NCBI GenBank assembly: GCA_964555675.1
Contig: CAZKTU010000044.1
Coordinates: 1 to 34,465 of the forward strand
From: CAIWXH01 sp964555675
GTDB lineage: Bacteria; Chloroflexota; Chloroflexia; Chloroflexales; Chloroflexaceae
Direction: 5' to 3'
DNA: 34,465 bases
Shown: piece by piece, positions 15,874 to 25,099 of the stretch
Layout of the letters: each line of letters opens with the position of its first letter
How positions within the stretch are numbered: the first letter of the stretch is position 1
The notes under the pieces: model-generated
Database searches by the model: none
Told to the model about the DNA's origin: nothing
The model's input: the letters and a program-made list of their open reading frames with translations, nothing else
Program-made: the position numbers and the translations under genes

Positions 15874-16875
15874 GTGAGAACTATCTGGCCTATTCTGAAG
15901 CGCCTCTTCTTTCTGATACTGGTGATCTGGTCGGCCGCGACGATCACCTTCTTCATCCCTCGCATCTCGTCGCGCAACCCTGTCCGCGAGCGTTTTGCCG
16001 AGCTGGCCCGCACCGGCGGCTTCTCGGGCCCGGCCCTGGAAGAGATCGTCGCCTCGTACAGCAAGCTCTTCGGCCTCGATAAGCCGCTCTGGCAGCAATA
16101 CACCGACTACATTGGCGCGATCGCGCGGCTCGACTTCGGCGTCTCGCTGAATAAGTTCCCCAAGACGACGATCGAGCTGATCATGGAGTCGCTGCCCTGG
16201 ACGATCGGGCTGCTCCTCGCTACGACAATTCTCGCCTTCGTGATCGGCAACCTGCTTGGCGCCGTGGCCGCCTGGCCCAAGGCCCCGGGTTGGTTGCGCT
16301 CGTTAGCGACGCCATTCGTGCTGCTGATGGGCGTGCCGCCGGTGCTCATGGGCGTGCTGCTGCTCTTCTTTGTTGGGTTCCGACTCAAGCTGCTGCCGCT
16401 GGGCGGGGCCTACTCGATCGGCACGATACCCGACTTCTCATTCGGCTTCTTCCTCGACCTGGTGCGTCACCAGATCCTGCCGGCCCTGGCCCTCATCCTG
16501 GGCTCGGTCGGGGCCTGGGTGCTCTCGATGCGCGGCATGGGCGTGACCATCCAGGGCGAAGACTATGTCACCTTCGCGGAACACAAGGGCCTCACGCCAT
16601 TCCAGATCTTCCGCGACTACTATCTGCGCAATGCCCTATTGCCCCAGGTGACGGGTCTGGCCCTGGCCCTGGGCGCCGTGGTGACCTCGGGTGTGGTCGT
16701 AGAATCGCTCTTCGGCTTGCCCGGCGTAGGGCAGGTGCTCGGCAATGCGATCCGCGCCAACGACTTCATCGTGATCTATGGGATCACCCTCTTCATTACG
16801 ATTGCGGTCGCAACCCTGATGGTCATTATCGAGTTGCTCTACCCGCTGCTCGACCCACGCATCAAGCTCGATTAA
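15874..16875 (+). CDS. ABC transporter permease, DppB/OppB type
   Basis: This is the first membrane subunit of the importer, 333 residues, with about six membrane helices: near 9-28, 105-130, 140-170, 205-225, 255-285 and 300-325. The coupling segment that touches the ATPase is GEDYVTFAEHKGLTPFQIF followed by DYYLRNALLP (around 228-257), the EAA-like motif of this family. It starts at GTG 15874, after AAGGTG. It is separated from the binding-protein gene by a structured repeat and followed by the second permease after 10 bases, so the two membrane subunits are made together. Confidence 0.9.
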   Translation: MRTIWPILKRLFFLILVIWSAATITFFIPRISSRNPVRERFAELARTGGFSGPALEEIVASYSKLFGLDKPLWQQYTDYIGAIARLDFGVSLNKFPKTTIELIMESLPWTIGLLLATTILAFVIGNLLGAVAAWPKAPGWLRSLATPFVLLMGVPPVLMGVLLLFFVGFRLKLLPLGGAYSIGTIPDFSFGFFLDLVRHQILPALALILGSVGAWVLSMRGMGVTIQGEDYVTFAEHKGLTPFQIFRDYYLRNALLPQVTGLALALGAVVTSGVVVESLFGLPGVGQVLGNAIRANDFIVIYGITLFITIAVATLMVIIELLYPLLDPRIKLD

Positions 16876-16885
16876 GGGAGAAGCG

Positions 16886-17788
16886 ATGGCAACGACGACA
16901 GCTCTTCCCCAACAGCAGGTGCGGCAGCCCAGCCGCATGAGGCTGATCACCGGCTATCTGCGCCGCAATGTCAGCCTGCTGATCGGCCTGCTGATGCTGC
17001 TCGGCCTGGTGGTCTTCACGCTCCACGGCCTGCTCGTGATCGACCCGAAGGACGCCTACCCCCTGGCCGCGCGGGCCAAGCAGCCGCCGAGCTTTCAGTA
17101 CCCCTTCGGCACCGACTTCTTCGGCCGCAATCTCTACGCCGCCATGGTCGTGGGCATGTGGCAGACGGCCCTGATCGGGGTGCTGGCGGGGGCCCTCGGC
17201 ACCCTGATCGGCACCGTGCTCGGCTTCGTCTCGGCCTACTTCGGCGGCTGGACCGACAATACGATCAAGGGCATCTGCCAGATCCTGACCCCCATCCCGG
17301 TCTTCCTCATCCAGGTGGTGATCGCCGGCTCGATCGATAAGCGCTATGTGACAATCTACACCATGGCGCTGATCGTGGTGATGTTGGCCTGGATGGGCCC
17401 GACCCTGGTCATCCGCTCGCAGGTGCTGACCATGAAGGAGCGGCAGTTCGTCTCGGTCGCCAAGCTCTCGGGCCTGAGCGAGTGGGAGATCATCTTCAAG
17501 GAGATCCTGCCGAACCTGCTGCCCTTCATCGCGGCGGCCTTCGTGAGCCAGGTCTTCGCGGCGGTGTTCGCCTCGTTCTACCTGGCCGTGCTCGGCCTCG
17601 GCCCGCTGCGCGAGCCGCTGCTCGGCAATATCATCTGGGGCGCGCAGTCGCAGGGCGCCTTCTTCAACGGCTGGTGGTGGTGGCCGATTATCCCCGCGCT
17701 CTTGATGGTGCTGATCCTTGGGTCGCTGGCCCTGATCAACATGGGCCTCGACGAACTGGCCAACCCGCGTATCCGCAGGTCGGAGTAG
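16886..17788 (+). CDS. ABC transporter permease, DppC/OppC type
   Basis: Second membrane subunit of the importer, 300 residues. It has the usual N-terminal helix (about 30-50), the periplasmic stretch YPFGTDFFGRNLYA (about 72-85) characteristic of DppC proteins, and five further helices. The EAA-like coupling loop is KERQFVSVAKLSGLSEWEI followed by FKEILPNLLPF (about 174-213). GGGAGA precedes ATG 16886. A run of Trp codons (GWWWWP, about 262-267) lies between the last two helices. It pairs with the permease just upstream and the ATPase genes downstream. Confidence 0.9.
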   Translation: MATTTALPQQQVRQPSRMRLITGYLRRNVSLLIGLLMLLGLVVFTLHGLLVIDPKDAYPLAARAKQPPSFQYPFGTDFFGRNLYAAMVVGMWQTALIGVLAGALGTLIGTVLGFVSAYFGGWTDNTIKGICQILTPIPVFLIQVVIAGSIDKRYVTIYTMALIVVMLAWMGPTLVIRSQVLTMKERQFVSVAKLSGLSEWEIIFKEILPNLLPFIAAAFVSQVFAAVFASFYLAVLGLGPLREPLLGNIIWGAQSQGAFFNGWWWWPIIPALLMVLILGSLALINMGLDELANPRIRRSE

Positions 17789-17797
17789 GAAGACGCT

Positions 17798-18811
<1,014 letters not shown>

Positions 18812-18877
18812 GGCCAGATTACCGGATACGCCGCACACAAGCCGGGCCCCCGGGCTCCGGTGTTAGCGAAGAATACT

Positions 18878-19888
18878 ATGGCGCCACTGCTTGAGCTCAG
18901 AAATGTCGGCAAGGTCTACTCGCGCGGCCTGATCAACCGCACGTCGAACACGGCCCTCGAAAACGTCTCGCTCACCATCGAAGAGGACCAGCCCACGATC
19001 ATGACCGTCGCCGGCGAGAGCGGCAGCGGCAAGACGACCCTGGCTATGCTGCTGCTCGGCTTCATCGCCCCCTCGCGCGGCCAGATCTTCTACAAGGGCA
19101 AGGATATCACCACCCTGTCGGGCCCCGAGAAGCTGACCTTCCGCCGTGAGGTGCAGGCGGTCTTCCAGGACCCCTTCGCGGTGTTCAACCCGTTCTATAC
19201 GGTCGACCACCTGCTCTCGGTGCCGATCGATAAGTTCAAGCTGGCCAAGAACAAGTCCGAGGCCCGCGACCGCATGGCCGAGGCCCTGAACGCCGTCGGC
19301 TTGCGCCCCGACGATATCCTCGGGCGTTTCCCCCATCAGCTCTCGGGCGGCCAGCGCCAGCGCATCAATGTGGCTCGCGCCCTCGTGCTCAGGCCCAGGC
19401 TGCTCGTGGCCGACGAGCCCGTCTCGATGGTCGATGCCTCGCTGCGCGCGAACATCCTCGAGATCCTGCGCACCCTGCAGCGCGACCACGGCGTGACGAT
19501 CATCTACATCACCCACGACCTGACCACGGCCTACCATATCGCCAAGTCGATCATTGTGCTCTACCGTGGCGGGGTGATGGAGGCCGGCGACGTCGATAAG
19601 GTGATCAAGCGCCCCGAGCACCCCTATACGCGCCTGCTGATCGACTCGATCCCCTGGCCCGACCTCGACCGGCGCTGGGGCGAGGGCGACCTGCACGCCC
19701 GCGAGTCCGAGCAGGGCGCCCCGACCACGGGCTGCCGCTTCGCCGCCCGCTGCCCCTTCGTCATGGACAAGTGCGCCGAAGAGCCGCCGCTCTTCCAGAT
19801 CGGGCCGCGCCAGACCGCAGCCTGCTTCCTGCACGCCTCGAAGCCCGAGATCGAGCCCGAGCGTCTTTCGGAGTTGCTGCCGGCGTAG
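18878..19888 (+). CDS. ABC transporter ATPase, DppF/OppF type
   Basis: Second ATPase, 336 residues. Walker A is GESGSGKT (46-53), signature LSGGQ (155-159), Walker B LVADEP (176-181), and ITHDLT supplies the H-loop. The C-terminal Cys motif CRFAARCPFVMDKC is present. In Walker B the usual Ser-Ala-Leu-Asp stretch reads SMVDAS, a normal OppF variant. ATG 18878 is preferred over GTG 18860, because the region before the GTG is a GC hairpin (CCGGG-CC-CCCGG) with no ribosome site. The 66-base gap from the partner ATPase is longer than elsewhere in the operon. Confidence 0.92.
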   Translation: MAPLLELRNVGKVYSRGLINRTSNTALENVSLTIEEDQPTIMTVAGESGSGKTTLAMLLLGFIAPSRGQIFYKGKDITTLSGPEKLTFRREVQAVFQDPFAVFNPFYTVDHLLSVPIDKFKLAKNKSEARDRMAEALNAVGLRPDDILGRFPHQLSGGQRQRINVARALVLRPRLLVADEPVSMVDASLRANILEILRTLQRDHGVTIIYITHDLTTAYHIAKSIIVLYRGGVMEAGDVDKVIKRPEHPYTRLLIDSIPWPDLDRRWGEGDLHARESEQGAPTTGCRFAARCPFVMDKCAEEPPLFQIGPRQTAACFLHASKPEIEPERLSELLPA

Positions 19889-19915
19889 TGCACGAACAGC
19901 CGGGCTGTTTGCTAT

Positions 19916-19956
19916 GGGAGGCCGGGGAGGGCGACGCGCTCCCCGCGACTCCTCCC
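19916..19956 (+). terminator. Nested GC hairpin after the importer genes
   Basis: GGGAGG (19916-19921) pairs with CCTCCC (19951-19956), and inside it GGGGAG (19924-19929) pairs with CTCCCC (19939-19944). No T-run follows, so it is more likely an attenuating or mRNA-processing structure between the transport and enzyme genes than a full terminator. Confidence 0.45.
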
Positions 19957-19990
19957 GGCAAGCCTAACCGGGCAGGCTGGAATTGCACGT

Positions 19991-20893
19991 ATGAAGTCGA
20001 TCCACGGCATCGTCCCGATTGTGGCCGCGCCCTTTACCGCCGACGGCGCCCTCGACGAGGATAGCTTCGTGGCCCTGCTGCGGCACCTGCTCGCCAGTGG
20101 GGCCGCGGCCTTGACCCTCTTCGGCCTCGCCACCGAGTTCTATAAACTCAGCGAGGCCGAGCGCGCGCGCATGCAGACCCTGATGCTCGCCGAGACGGCC
20201 GGCGCGCCCGCCGTGGCCGGGATCGTTTCGATCACCGACCATAGCTGGGAGGTGGCCCTCCCCAGGGCCCGCGCCGCCGAGGCCCAGGGCGCCGACGCCC
20301 TGATGCTGCTGCCGCCCTTCTTCCTCGGCCCGAGCGAGGAGGCCATCCTCGAGCATATGCGCCGCGTGATCGGCGCCGTGAGCATCCCGGTGATCGTGCA
20401 GTACGCCCCGGCTCAGACCGGCGTCCGTATCGCCCCCGAGACCTTCTTGCGCCTGCACGAGCAATGCCCCAACGCCGCCTTCATCAAGGTTGAGGCCCAG
20501 CCCCCGGGCCGTTACCTCAGCCGGCTGATCGAGGGCTCGCAGGGTCGTTTGGGCGCGCTGGTCGGCTACGCGGGCGTGCAGATGCCCGATGTCCTGGCCC
20601 GCGGGGCCGCCGGCATCCAGCCCGGCTGCTCGTTCACCGAGCTCTATGTGGCCCTCTGGCGTCTCTGGCACGCCGACCGCGCGGGCTTCGCGGCCCTGCA
20701 TGGGCGCCTGCTGCCCTATATCAGCTACTGGATGCAGGGCGTCGAGCTGATCGTCAAGGCCGAGAAGCTTATCTTGCAACGTCGCGGCATCATCGCCAGC
20801 GACTACTGCCGCAGCCCCGCCTACGCCCTCGACCGCGACGAGCTGCTCATGGTCGAGCGCTTTCTCGAGGAGTTCGGGGAGTACCTCCCCTAA
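19991..20893 (+). CDS. DapA-superfamily aldolase/lyase, probably acting on 2-keto-3-deoxy sugar acids
   Basis: This 300-residue TIM-barrel protein has the Schiff-base lysine K166 (AFIKVEAQ) and the helper tyrosine Y138 (VQYAP) of the dihydrodipicolinate synthase superfamily. The GTTGE stretch of true DHDPS is replaced by GLATE (45-49), so lysine synthesis is unlikely. In this setting it could cleave a 2-keto-3-deoxy acid to pyruvate plus an aldehyde, or dehydrate a keto-deoxy-glucarate. The ribosome site before ATG 19991 is weak. It is the first enzyme gene after the importer and is followed by the epimerase-like gene after 8 bases. The product class is sure; the reaction is not. Confidence 0.82.
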   Translation: MKSIHGIVPIVAAPFTADGALDEDSFVALLRHLLASGAAALTLFGLATEFYKLSEAERARMQTLMLAETAGAPAVAGIVSITDHSWEVALPRARAAEAQGADALMLLPPFFLGPSEEAILEHMRRVIGAVSIPVIVQYAPAQTGVRIAPETFLRLHEQCPNAAFIKVEAQPPGRYLSRLIEGSQGRLGALVGYAGVQMPDVLARGAAGIQPGCSFTELYVALWRLWHADRAGFAALHGRLLPYISYWMQGVELIVKAEKLILQRRGIIASDYCRSPAYALDRDELLMVERFLEEFGEYLP

Positions 20894-20901
20894 CAGACGC
20901 C

Positions 20902-21828
20902 GTGGATAGCATTATCGTCAACGATGAAGTTGAGGGCGGCCAGCGGGTGCTGAGGGTCGACTGTGGCCCGATGACGATCGCCCTCTGGCCCGCGGCCGGC
21001 GGCAAGCTCGGCAGCCTGTGCGACAAACGCAGCGGCCGCGAGTGGCTGTGGCGCAACCCGCGCATGCCCTACGCCGCCACACCCCCCGGCCCGAGCTACA
21101 CGGCCACGGCCGACAGCGGCGGCTGGGACGAATGCTTCCCCAGCGTCGCGGCCTGTGTCTATCCCTCCGCCCCCTGGGCCGGCGCGCCCATCCAGGACCA
21201 CGGCGAGCTCTGGTCGCAACCCGCCGAGCTGACCCTGAGCGAGGCCCCCGGCACCCTGACCCTGCACTGCCGCTGGCGCGGCGCGGCCCTGCCCTACAGC
21301 TTCGAGCGCACGCTCACCCTCAGCGCGGGGGCGGCCAGGCTGCGCTGCGACTACCTGGCGACCAACCTGGCCGCTGCGCCCATGCCGGTGATCTGGAGCG
21401 CCCACCCCCTGCTGGCGATCGAGCCGGGCATGGCGGTCAGGCTGCCCGCCGGGGCGCGCCTGCACCAGAATGTGGCCCTGCCCCTCGGCCAGCCCCCCCT
21501 GAGCCTCGACCCTCTGCCGGGGCCCGAGGCGGCCGCCGCGCTCAAGGTCTGGAGCGACCCGCTGGACGAGGGTTGGGCCGCGTTGGTCGCGCGCGACGGC
21601 GCCCTGACGATGCGCTGGGATACCGCCCTGCTGCCGCAGGTGGCGGTCTGGGCCAACCTGGGGGCCTGGGCCGGCGACGGCGGCGCGCCCTACTACAACC
21701 TGGGGCTCGAGCCCTGCATCGGGGCCCAGGACTCGCTCGCCGACGCGGTCAGTGTCCACCAGTTATTCGCCACCCTCCCGCCCCACGGCGCGCTGAGCTG
21801 GTGGCTGGAGGTTGAGCTGAGCCCATGA
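20902..21828 (+). CDS. Aldose 1-epimerase-like (galactose mutarotase fold) protein
   Basis: This 308-residue protein fits the mutarotase superfamily, which interconverts sugar anomers: an N-terminal GPMTIALWPAAGGKLGSL strand pair, SGGWDECFPS (about 71-80), DHGELWSQP (about 98-106), IWSAHPLLAIEPG (about 164-176) and YNLGLEPCIGAQDSL (about 272-286). The H and E in these blocks are candidates for the acid and base, but I cannot fix their roles. It starts at GTG 20902 with no clear ribosome site, 8 bases after the aldolase. Its stop overlaps the next start as ATGA, so translation of the next gene is coupled. It may be a non-standard epimerase for uronates. Confidence 0.75.
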   Translation: MDSIIVNDEVEGGQRVLRVDCGPMTIALWPAAGGKLGSLCDKRSGREWLWRNPRMPYAATPPGPSYTATADSGGWDECFPSVAACVYPSAPWAGAPIQDHGELWSQPAELTLSEAPGTLTLHCRWRGAALPYSFERTLTLSAGAARLRCDYLATNLAAAPMPVIWSAHPLLAIEPGMAVRLPAGARLHQNVALPLGQPPLSLDPLPGPEAAAALKVWSDPLDEGWAALVARDGALTMRWDTALLPQVAVWANLGAWAGDGGAPYYNLGLEPCIGAQDSLADAVSVHQLFATLPPHGALSWWLEVELSP

Positions 21829-22979
21829 AGATCACCGAGGTCACGACCTATATCGTCGGCAATGCCTGGAAGAACTGGGTCTTCACGCGGGTCGATACCG
21901 ACGAGGGTATTCACGGGATTGGCGAGTGTACGCTCAACGGCTTCGCCAGAACCGTCGAGGCGGCCGTCCACGAGCTGAAGGGCTTCGTGATCGGCCAGGA
22001 CCCCTTCGACGTCGAGAGCCACAGCCTGCGGCTCTTCCGCGAGGTCTACTCGGACGGCGGGCAGATCCAGGGCGCGGCCCTCTCGGGGATCGAGTTCGCC
22101 TGCTGGGACATCATGGGCAAAGCCCTGAACCAGCCGGTCTACAAGCTGCTGGGCGGGCGCTGCCACGAGCGGCTGCGGGTCTACGCCAACGGCTGGTACC
22201 GCGGCCCGCGCACCCCCGAGAGTTTTGGCGAGAAGGCCCGCGAGGTGGTCGCCCGCGGCTACACCGCCCTCAAGTTCGACCCCTTCGGCGCGGCCTGGCG
22301 CGTGGTCGACCGAGCCGACTTCGACCTGACGATTGCGATCATCGCGGCGGTGCGCGAGGCCGTCGGGCCGAATGTCGACATCCTGATCGAGGGCCACAAC
22401 CGCTTCAGTGTGCACACCGCCCTGCAGTTCGCCGAGGCCATGGCGCCCTACAAGCCCACCTGGTTCGAGGCGCCCGTGCCGCCCCAGCGCATCAGCCAGA
22501 TGGCCGAGGTGGCGCGGCGCAGCCCGGTGCCGGTGGCCTGCGGCGAGGACTACTACTGCGCCCAGCAGTTCGCCGAGCTGCTGTCCCTCGACGCGGTGCA
22601 TATCATCCAGCTCGAGCCCCAGTACCTGGGCCTCACGGCCTCGAAGCAGATCTGCGGCATGGTCAACGCCCACAACGGCGTGACCGCGCCCCACAGCGCC
22701 CAGGGGCCGCTCTGCTCGCTGGTCTGTGCCCACCTCAACACCGCCACGCCCAACTTCTTCATCCACGAGATCTTCGACGAGTTCAACGACGACTGGAGCC
22801 GGCGCATCCTGACCAACCCCGTCACGGTGGTCGACGGCTATATCGAGCTGCCCGACACCGGCGCGGGCTGGGGCGCCGACCTGAACTACGAGGAGATCGC
22901 CAAGCACCCCTACAACCCGAACAACTACCTGCCGCTCTTCCGCGCCGGCTGGGAGCGCCGCGAACGAGTCGGCTCGTAG
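21825..22979 (+). CDS. Gluconate dehydratase-like enolase-superfamily enzyme
   Basis: This 384-residue protein resembles the archaeal-type gluconate/galactonate dehydratases: RVYANGWYRGPRTPESFGE, then GYTALKFDPFG and GPNVDILIEGHNRF closely follow that pattern. Likely metal ligands are E189, E215 and E241. H191 follows the first ligand by two, and H290 (APHSAQGP) is the second His. K150 and D152 lie on the barrel strand. The usual Asp partner of the His (QPD in relatives) is Glu here, E264 (QLEPQYLG), and the following Gly-Gly is missing. It therefore may act on another aldonate or with altered geometry. The start overlaps the epimerase stop by 4 bases. D-gluconate or D-galactonate is the first guess. 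Confidence 0.83.
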   Translation: MKITEVTTYIVGNAWKNWVFTRVDTDEGIHGIGECTLNGFARTVEAAVHELKGFVIGQDPFDVESHSLRLFREVYSDGGQIQGAALSGIEFACWDIMGKALNQPVYKLLGGRCHERLRVYANGWYRGPRTPESFGEKAREVVARGYTALKFDPFGAAWRVVDRADFDLTIAIIAAVREAVGPNVDILIEGHNRFSVHTALQFAEAMAPYKPTWFEAPVPPQRISQMAEVARRSPVPVACGEDYYCAQQFAELLSLDAVHIIQLEPQYLGLTASKQICGMVNAHNGVTAPHSAQGPLCSLVCAHLNTATPNFFIHEIFDEFNDDWSRRILTNPVTVVDGYIELPDTGAGWGADLNYEEIAKHPYNPNNYLPLFRAGWERRERVGS

Positions 22980-22984
22980 GAAAC

Positions 22985-23007
22985 GCGGAGGGGCCTGGTC
23001 CCTCCGC
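22985..23007 (+). terminator. GC hairpin before the mannonate dehydratase pair
   Basis: GCGGAGGG (22985-22992) pairs perfectly with CCCTCCGC (23000-23007) around a seven-base loop. No T-run follows. It closely resembles the hairpin at 30644-30674 (GGAGGGG-CTGG-CCCTCC core), so it may be a copy of the same intergenic element with partial termination activity. Confidence 0.5.
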
Positions 23008-23039
23008 CCTCCCCCATTCAACATAAAGGAGAATCATCT

Positions 23040-24017
23040 GTGATCCAGATTGCCGAGTTCATTCCGCCGACGCCCTCTGCGCTGTGGAAGCTGGCCAAAC
23101 AGGCCGGCGTCGACGAGGCTGTGGGCGGCCTGCCCACGTCGGCCGACCTGTCGGACGGCGACCAGCCCTGGGACTATTTGCCGCTGCTGCGCATGAAGCG
23201 CCGCTACGAGGACGGCGGCTTCAACCTGGCGGTGATCGAGTCGCGCCCGCCGCTCAACCTGGCCAAGCGCGGCCTGCCCGGGGGCGAGGCCGAGATCGAT
23301 ACTGTCTGCACGCTGCTCGAGAACATGGGCCGCCTGGGCATCCCGGTCTGGTGCTACGAGTGGATGACCGACTTCAACTGGCTGCGCACCGGCACCAGCA
23401 CGCCCTCGCGCGGCGGCTCGGTGGTGACCAGCTACGACCACAGCCTCATGGCCGATGCCCCGCCCACCGAGGGCGGCCCGATCAGCGAAGAGCTGCTCTG
23501 GGAGACCCTGGGCCACTTCCTGCGCCGGGTGCTGCCGGTGGCCGAGCGGGCCGGCGTGAAGCTGGCCATGCACCCCGACGACCCGCCGATCTCGCCCATC
23601 CGCGGGGTGGGCCGGATCATGCGCAGCGTCGAGAATTATCAGCGCCTGCTCGACCTGGCCCCCAGCCCCATGAACGGCATCACCCTCTGCCAGGGCAACT
23701 TCACCCTGATGACCGACGATCTGCCGAAGGTGATCCGGCACTTCGGGCAGCAGGGCAAGATCTTCTTCGTGCACTTCCGCGATGTGGCCGGCACCCCCGA
23801 GCGCTTCGAGGAGACCTGGCACGACGCCGGCAAGACCGACATGCTGGCCTGCCTGAAGGCCTACAAGGATATCGGCTTCGAGGGCGTGCTGCGGCCCGAC
23901 CACGTGCCCACGGTCGAGGGCGATAGCAACGCCAACGCCGGCTACTCGTCGTTCGGGCGGCTCTACGCGATCGGCTACATCCGCGGCCTCCGCGAGGCCG
24001 TCTACGGGGAGGCCTGA
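23040..24017 (+). CDS. uxuA: Mannonate dehydratase (UxuA family)
   Basis: UxuA converts D-mannonate to 2-keto-3-deoxygluconate and has a TIM barrel unrelated to the enolase enzymes nearby. Family marks are strong: LAMHPDDPP with H178, VGRIMRSVENYQRLLD (190-205), LCQGNF with C217, FFVHFRDV with H245, and RPDHVPTVEGDSNAN with D287/H288, ending in YAIGYIRGL. His, Cys, His and Asp fit the metal site of characterised UxuA. At 325 residues it is shorter than E. coli UxuA (about 394), as in many other phyla. It starts at GTG 23040, with AAGGAG eight bases ahead. The next, related gene begins one base after its stop. Confidence 0.9.
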   Translation: MIQIAEFIPPTPSALWKLAKQAGVDEAVGGLPTSADLSDGDQPWDYLPLLRMKRRYEDGGFNLAVIESRPPLNLAKRGLPGGEAEIDTVCTLLENMGRLGIPVWCYEWMTDFNWLRTGTSTPSRGGSVVTSYDHSLMADAPPTEGGPISEELLWETLGHFLRRVLPVAERAGVKLAMHPDDPPISPIRGVGRIMRSVENYQRLLDLAPSPMNGITLCQGNFTLMTDDLPKVIRHFGQQGKIFFVHFRDVAGTPERFEETWHDAGKTDMLACLKAYKDIGFEGVLRPDHVPTVEGDSNANAGYSSFGRLYAIGYIRGLREAVYGEA

Positions 24018-24018
24018 C

Positions 24019-25059
24019 ATGACCAGTTCCGCCACCGAGGGCGCCGCCGCCACGATGCTGCCCATCCCCCAGGGTCCGCAGATTGCCCTGCAGATGCCCG
24101 CCGAGCCCAGCGAAGAAGACCTGCAGTTCGCCCAGCAGCTCGGCATCGAGTACGCCGTGCTCTGGACCGACGGCGAGCACGCCGGCTACGACTTCTACGC
24201 CAGCAGGCGCGAGATCTACGAGCAGGCCGGGCTGAAGGTCTACGGCTTCGGCAACTGGGACGTCCATAACCAGGACGCGATCGTGCTCAACCTGCCTGGC
24301 CGCGACGAGAAGATCGCCCAGTATAAAGACCACCTGCGGGCCCTCGGGCGGGCCGGCATCCCCTACACGACCTATGCCCACATGGCCAACGGGATCTGGA
24401 GCACAGCCACCGAGACCACCCGCGGCGGCGCCGTGGCCCGGGCCTTCGACCTGGACAAGGCCGAGAGCGGCTGGTGGGTCAATAAGCCGCGCTACTATAT
24501 GCCGCTCTCGCATGGGCGGGCCTATAGCGAAGACGAGCTCTGGGAGAACTTCGCCTACTTCATCCGCGAGGTCGCGCCGGTGGCCGAGGAGGCCGGGGTG
24601 CGCATCGGCATCCACCCCGACGACCCGCCCGGGGTCGACCTGGCGGGCGTGCCGCGCTGCATCTTCGGCAACTTCCAGGGCTACCAGCGGGCCCTGGAGA
24701 TCGCCGACAGCCCGAATGTGGGCGTCTGCTTCTGCGTCGGCTGCTGGCTCGAGGGCGGGGCCCTCATGGGCAACGGCCTGCTCGAATCGATCCAGGCCTT
24801 CGCCGCCCAGGGCAAGCTCTTCAAGGTTCACTTCCGCAACGTCGACGCGCCCCTGCCCCACTTCGTCGAGACCTTCGTCGACAACGGCTACCAGGATATG
24901 TACACCGTCATGCGCGAGCTGCGCGCGGTCGGCTTCAACGGGGTGGCGATCGCCGACCACATCCCGCAGATGGTCGGCGGGCCGCGGGTCAGCACGGCCT
25001 ACACCATCGGCTACATGAAGGCGCTGCTGCGCCGGGCGAACGAGGAGCTCGGCGCCTGA
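24019..25059 (+). CDS. Divergent UxuA-family dehydratase
   Basis: This 346-residue relative of the preceding UxuA keeps IGIHPDDPP (H199), a Cys-rich VCFCVGCW (C237, C239, C242), FKVHFRNV (H271) and IADHIPQM (D313/H314), so the metal site seems intact. It has lost the VGRIMRS and EGDSNAN substrate blocks, and has an aromatic-rich SGWWVNKPRYYMP segment (150-162) of its own. Its N-terminus (LQFAQQLGIEYAVLW) also has a xylose-isomerase-like look. GGGAGG precedes ATG 24019, one base after the previous stop, so the two are translationally coupled. It may take another acid than mannonate, or form a mixed complex with its neighbour; both are inference. Confidence 0.78.
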   Translation: MTSSATEGAAATMLPIPQGPQIALQMPAEPSEEDLQFAQQLGIEYAVLWTDGEHAGYDFYASRREIYEQAGLKVYGFGNWDVHNQDAIVLNLPGRDEKIAQYKDHLRALGRAGIPYTTYAHMANGIWSTATETTRGGAVARAFDLDKAESGWWVNKPRYYMPLSHGRAYSEDELWENFAYFIREVAPVAEEAGVRIGIHPDDPPGVDLAGVPRCIFGNFQGYQRALEIADSPNVGVCFCVGCWLEGGALMGNGLLESIQAFAAQGKLFKVHFRNVDAPLPHFVETFVDNGYQDMYTVMRELRAVGFNGVAIADHIPQMVGGPRVSTAYTIGYMKALLRRANEELGA

Positions 25060-25099
25060 GCCAGGGGCCTGGCCAATATACTACTGCGAGAATGTTCCC

